Assembly: GCA_900552725.1 (NCBI GenBank)
Contig: USAT01000047.1
Location: 1-13,909, forward strand
Origin: an uncultured Eubacteriales bacterium
Lineage (GTDB): Bacteria; Bacillota; Clostridia; Oscillospirales; Oscillospiraceae
Reading direction: 5' to 3'
Length of the DNA: 13,909 nucleotides
Shown: piece after piece, positions 13,331 through 13,909 of the stretch
Layout of the letters: every line of letters begins with the position of its first letter
How positions within the stretch are numbered: position 1 is the first letter of the stretch
Translations under genes and position numbers: made by a program
Notes under the pieces: model-generated
Told to the model about the DNA's origin: nothing
What the model saw: the letters and a program-made list of their open reading frames with translations, nothing else
Database searches by the model: none

Positions 13331-13356
13331 AAAAAAGCGCCTTGCGGCGCTTTTTT
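13331..13356. terminator. Bidirectional terminator between DUF1015 gene and ispE
   Basis: An 11-bp stem (AAAAAAGCGCC with GGCGCTTTTTT) surrounds a 4-base loop. A- and T-tracts flank it on either side, so it can terminate in both directions. It follows the DUF1015 stop by 14 bases and ends 16 bases before the ispE start codon, leaving no room for a separate ispE promoter downstream of it. Confidence 0.9.
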
Positions 13357-13370
13357 TCTGAAATCGGTTG

Positions 13371-13909
13371 TTACTTGACGATCTTGCGGGCTTCGATGTA
13401 GTAGCGCTTGTCCTGGGCGTGGCCCATGGAGAAGGTCTTGCGGGGCAGCACGCCGTCGGCCATGACGGTCTTGAACAGCTGCTCCTTGCCCATGGCGGGC
13501 AGCAGGAAGCCCATGTTGCCGGGCTTGCTGCCCAGCTCGCGGGTCACGTCGTCGCCGTGGATGTAGTCCACCTCGCCGCCGTTGTCCTTCAGGTACTGGT
13601 CGATGACGCCCTGCAGGGTGCCCACGGCCAACTGAACCTTGGGATCGGGAACGGTGATGAAATGGCTCTCGCCATTCCACACGAACTCGATGGTGTGGCC
13701 GTCGCCCTTGCCTTCGTAGGCGTTGGGATAGGCGGCGCGGAAGGCGTTCATGAACTTCTCGTGATCCACGCCGAACAGCACGCGGTGGATGGGCTCGAAC
13801 TGCAGCGCGTCGTCGTGGTTGTTGACCACCTCCACCAGGGCGTAGCGGGCAGGCAGCGCCAGATACTCCTCGGGGGTCTTGCCCTTCTTCTGCTCCTCAT
13901 AGCAGGCCT
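13371..13909 (-). CDS. DUF1015 family protein, C-terminal part
   Basis: About 179 codons are visible; the 5' part lies beyond the right edge, since the frame is open to 13909. The sequence matches the C-terminal half of DUF1015 proteins: LPARYALVEVVNNHDDALQF (in which a GTG codon could be mistaken for a start), EPIHRVLFGVD, then DYIHGDD (about 120), NMGFLLPAMGKEQLF and the terminal LPRKTFSMGHAQDKRYYIEA. DUF1015 proteins are about 400 aa, soluble, and of unknown function. In Clostridia they often lie next to serine biosynthesis genes (serC, serA), which cannot be checked here. The gene ends with TAA at 13373-13371, directly before a strong terminator. Confidence 0.9.
   Translation of the reverse strand, partial: ACYEEQKKGKTPEEYLALPARYALVEVVNNHDDALQFEPIHRVLFGVDHEKFMNAFRAAYPNAYEGKGDGHTIEFVWNGESHFITVPDPKVQLAVGTLQGVIDQYLKDNGGEVDYIHGDDVTRELGSKPGNMGFLLPAMGKEQLFKTVMADGVLPRKTFSMGHAQDKRYYIEARKIVK

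Noticed and set aside
13315..13680. Extension of the ispE reading frame upstream to 13680
   Set aside because: It would run through the terminator at 13331-13356 and overlap the DUF1015 gene in another frame. The AGGAGG 7 bases before ATG 13314 marks the real start.
1..13909. CRISPR arrays, insertion sequences, tRNA/rRNA genes or phage modules
   Set aside because: I looked for regularly spaced repeats, transposase motifs, terminal inverted repeats with target duplications, and cloverleaf or rRNA signatures by eye and saw none.

Overview
The window looks like a GC-rich, endospore-forming member of the Clostridia, most likely an Oscillospiraceae-type gut anaerobe (Flavonifractor, Oscillibacter or similar). 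Three things support this: an ispH-rpsA fusion of the type known in Clostridia, sporulation genes (spoIIR, a ytfJ/gerW homologue), and strong AGGAGG ribosome binding sites. Genus placement is inference; there is no rRNA or other taxonomic marker here.

Layout. (1) 1-246: the first 39 codons of a minus-strand gene with a basic, proline-rich N-terminus, and a divergent promoter region. (2) 247-679: an unrecognised small membrane protein on the plus strand, ending at a bidirectional terminator shared with the next operon. (3) 706-10821, minus strand: twelve tightly packed genes, read from high to low coordinates: site-2-type protease, scpA, scpB, ytfI-like DUF2953, ytfJ, D,D-carboxypeptidase, rluB-type pseudouridine synthase, RpiR-type regulator, BaiN/HI0933-type flavoprotein, cmk, plsC, ispH-rpsA. 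Most junctions are 4-8 base overlaps or gaps under 30 bases. A good promoter (TTGTGT, 17 bases, TATAAT) sits at 10877-10905. (4) 10822-11511: a lower-GC intergenic island with a divergent plus-strand 58-codon membrane peptide gene, phased short repeats, two strong hairpins and a polypyrimidine tract. (5) 11512-13314, minus strand: spoIIR, preceded by ispE, whose product carries an extra membrane-plus-zinc-ribbon N-terminus. A 44-base imperfect palindrome fills the space between them. (6) 13331-13909: a terminator and the C-terminal half of a DUF1015 gene that runs off the window.

How the genes fit together. The long operon joins chromosome organisation (ScpAB), spore and cell-wall functions (YtfJ, carboxypeptidase), ribosome and RNA functions (pseudouridine synthase, S1, Cmk) and membrane lipid or isoprenoid supply (PlsC, IspH). 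scpAB-dac-rluB and cmk-S1 are both recurrent Firmicutes neighbourhoods. Two enzymes of the MEP isoprenoid pathway (IspH and IspE) lie at opposite ends of the window. Each is fused to an unrelated module, and each has a Shine-Dalgarno-like sequence close to its domain boundary. I found no CRISPR array, insertion sequence, tRNA or rRNA. I did not find clear evidence of a wholly new system; the most unusual items are the membrane/zinc-ribbon-IspE fusion, the palindrome before spoIIR, and the structured 10.8-11.5 kb island.
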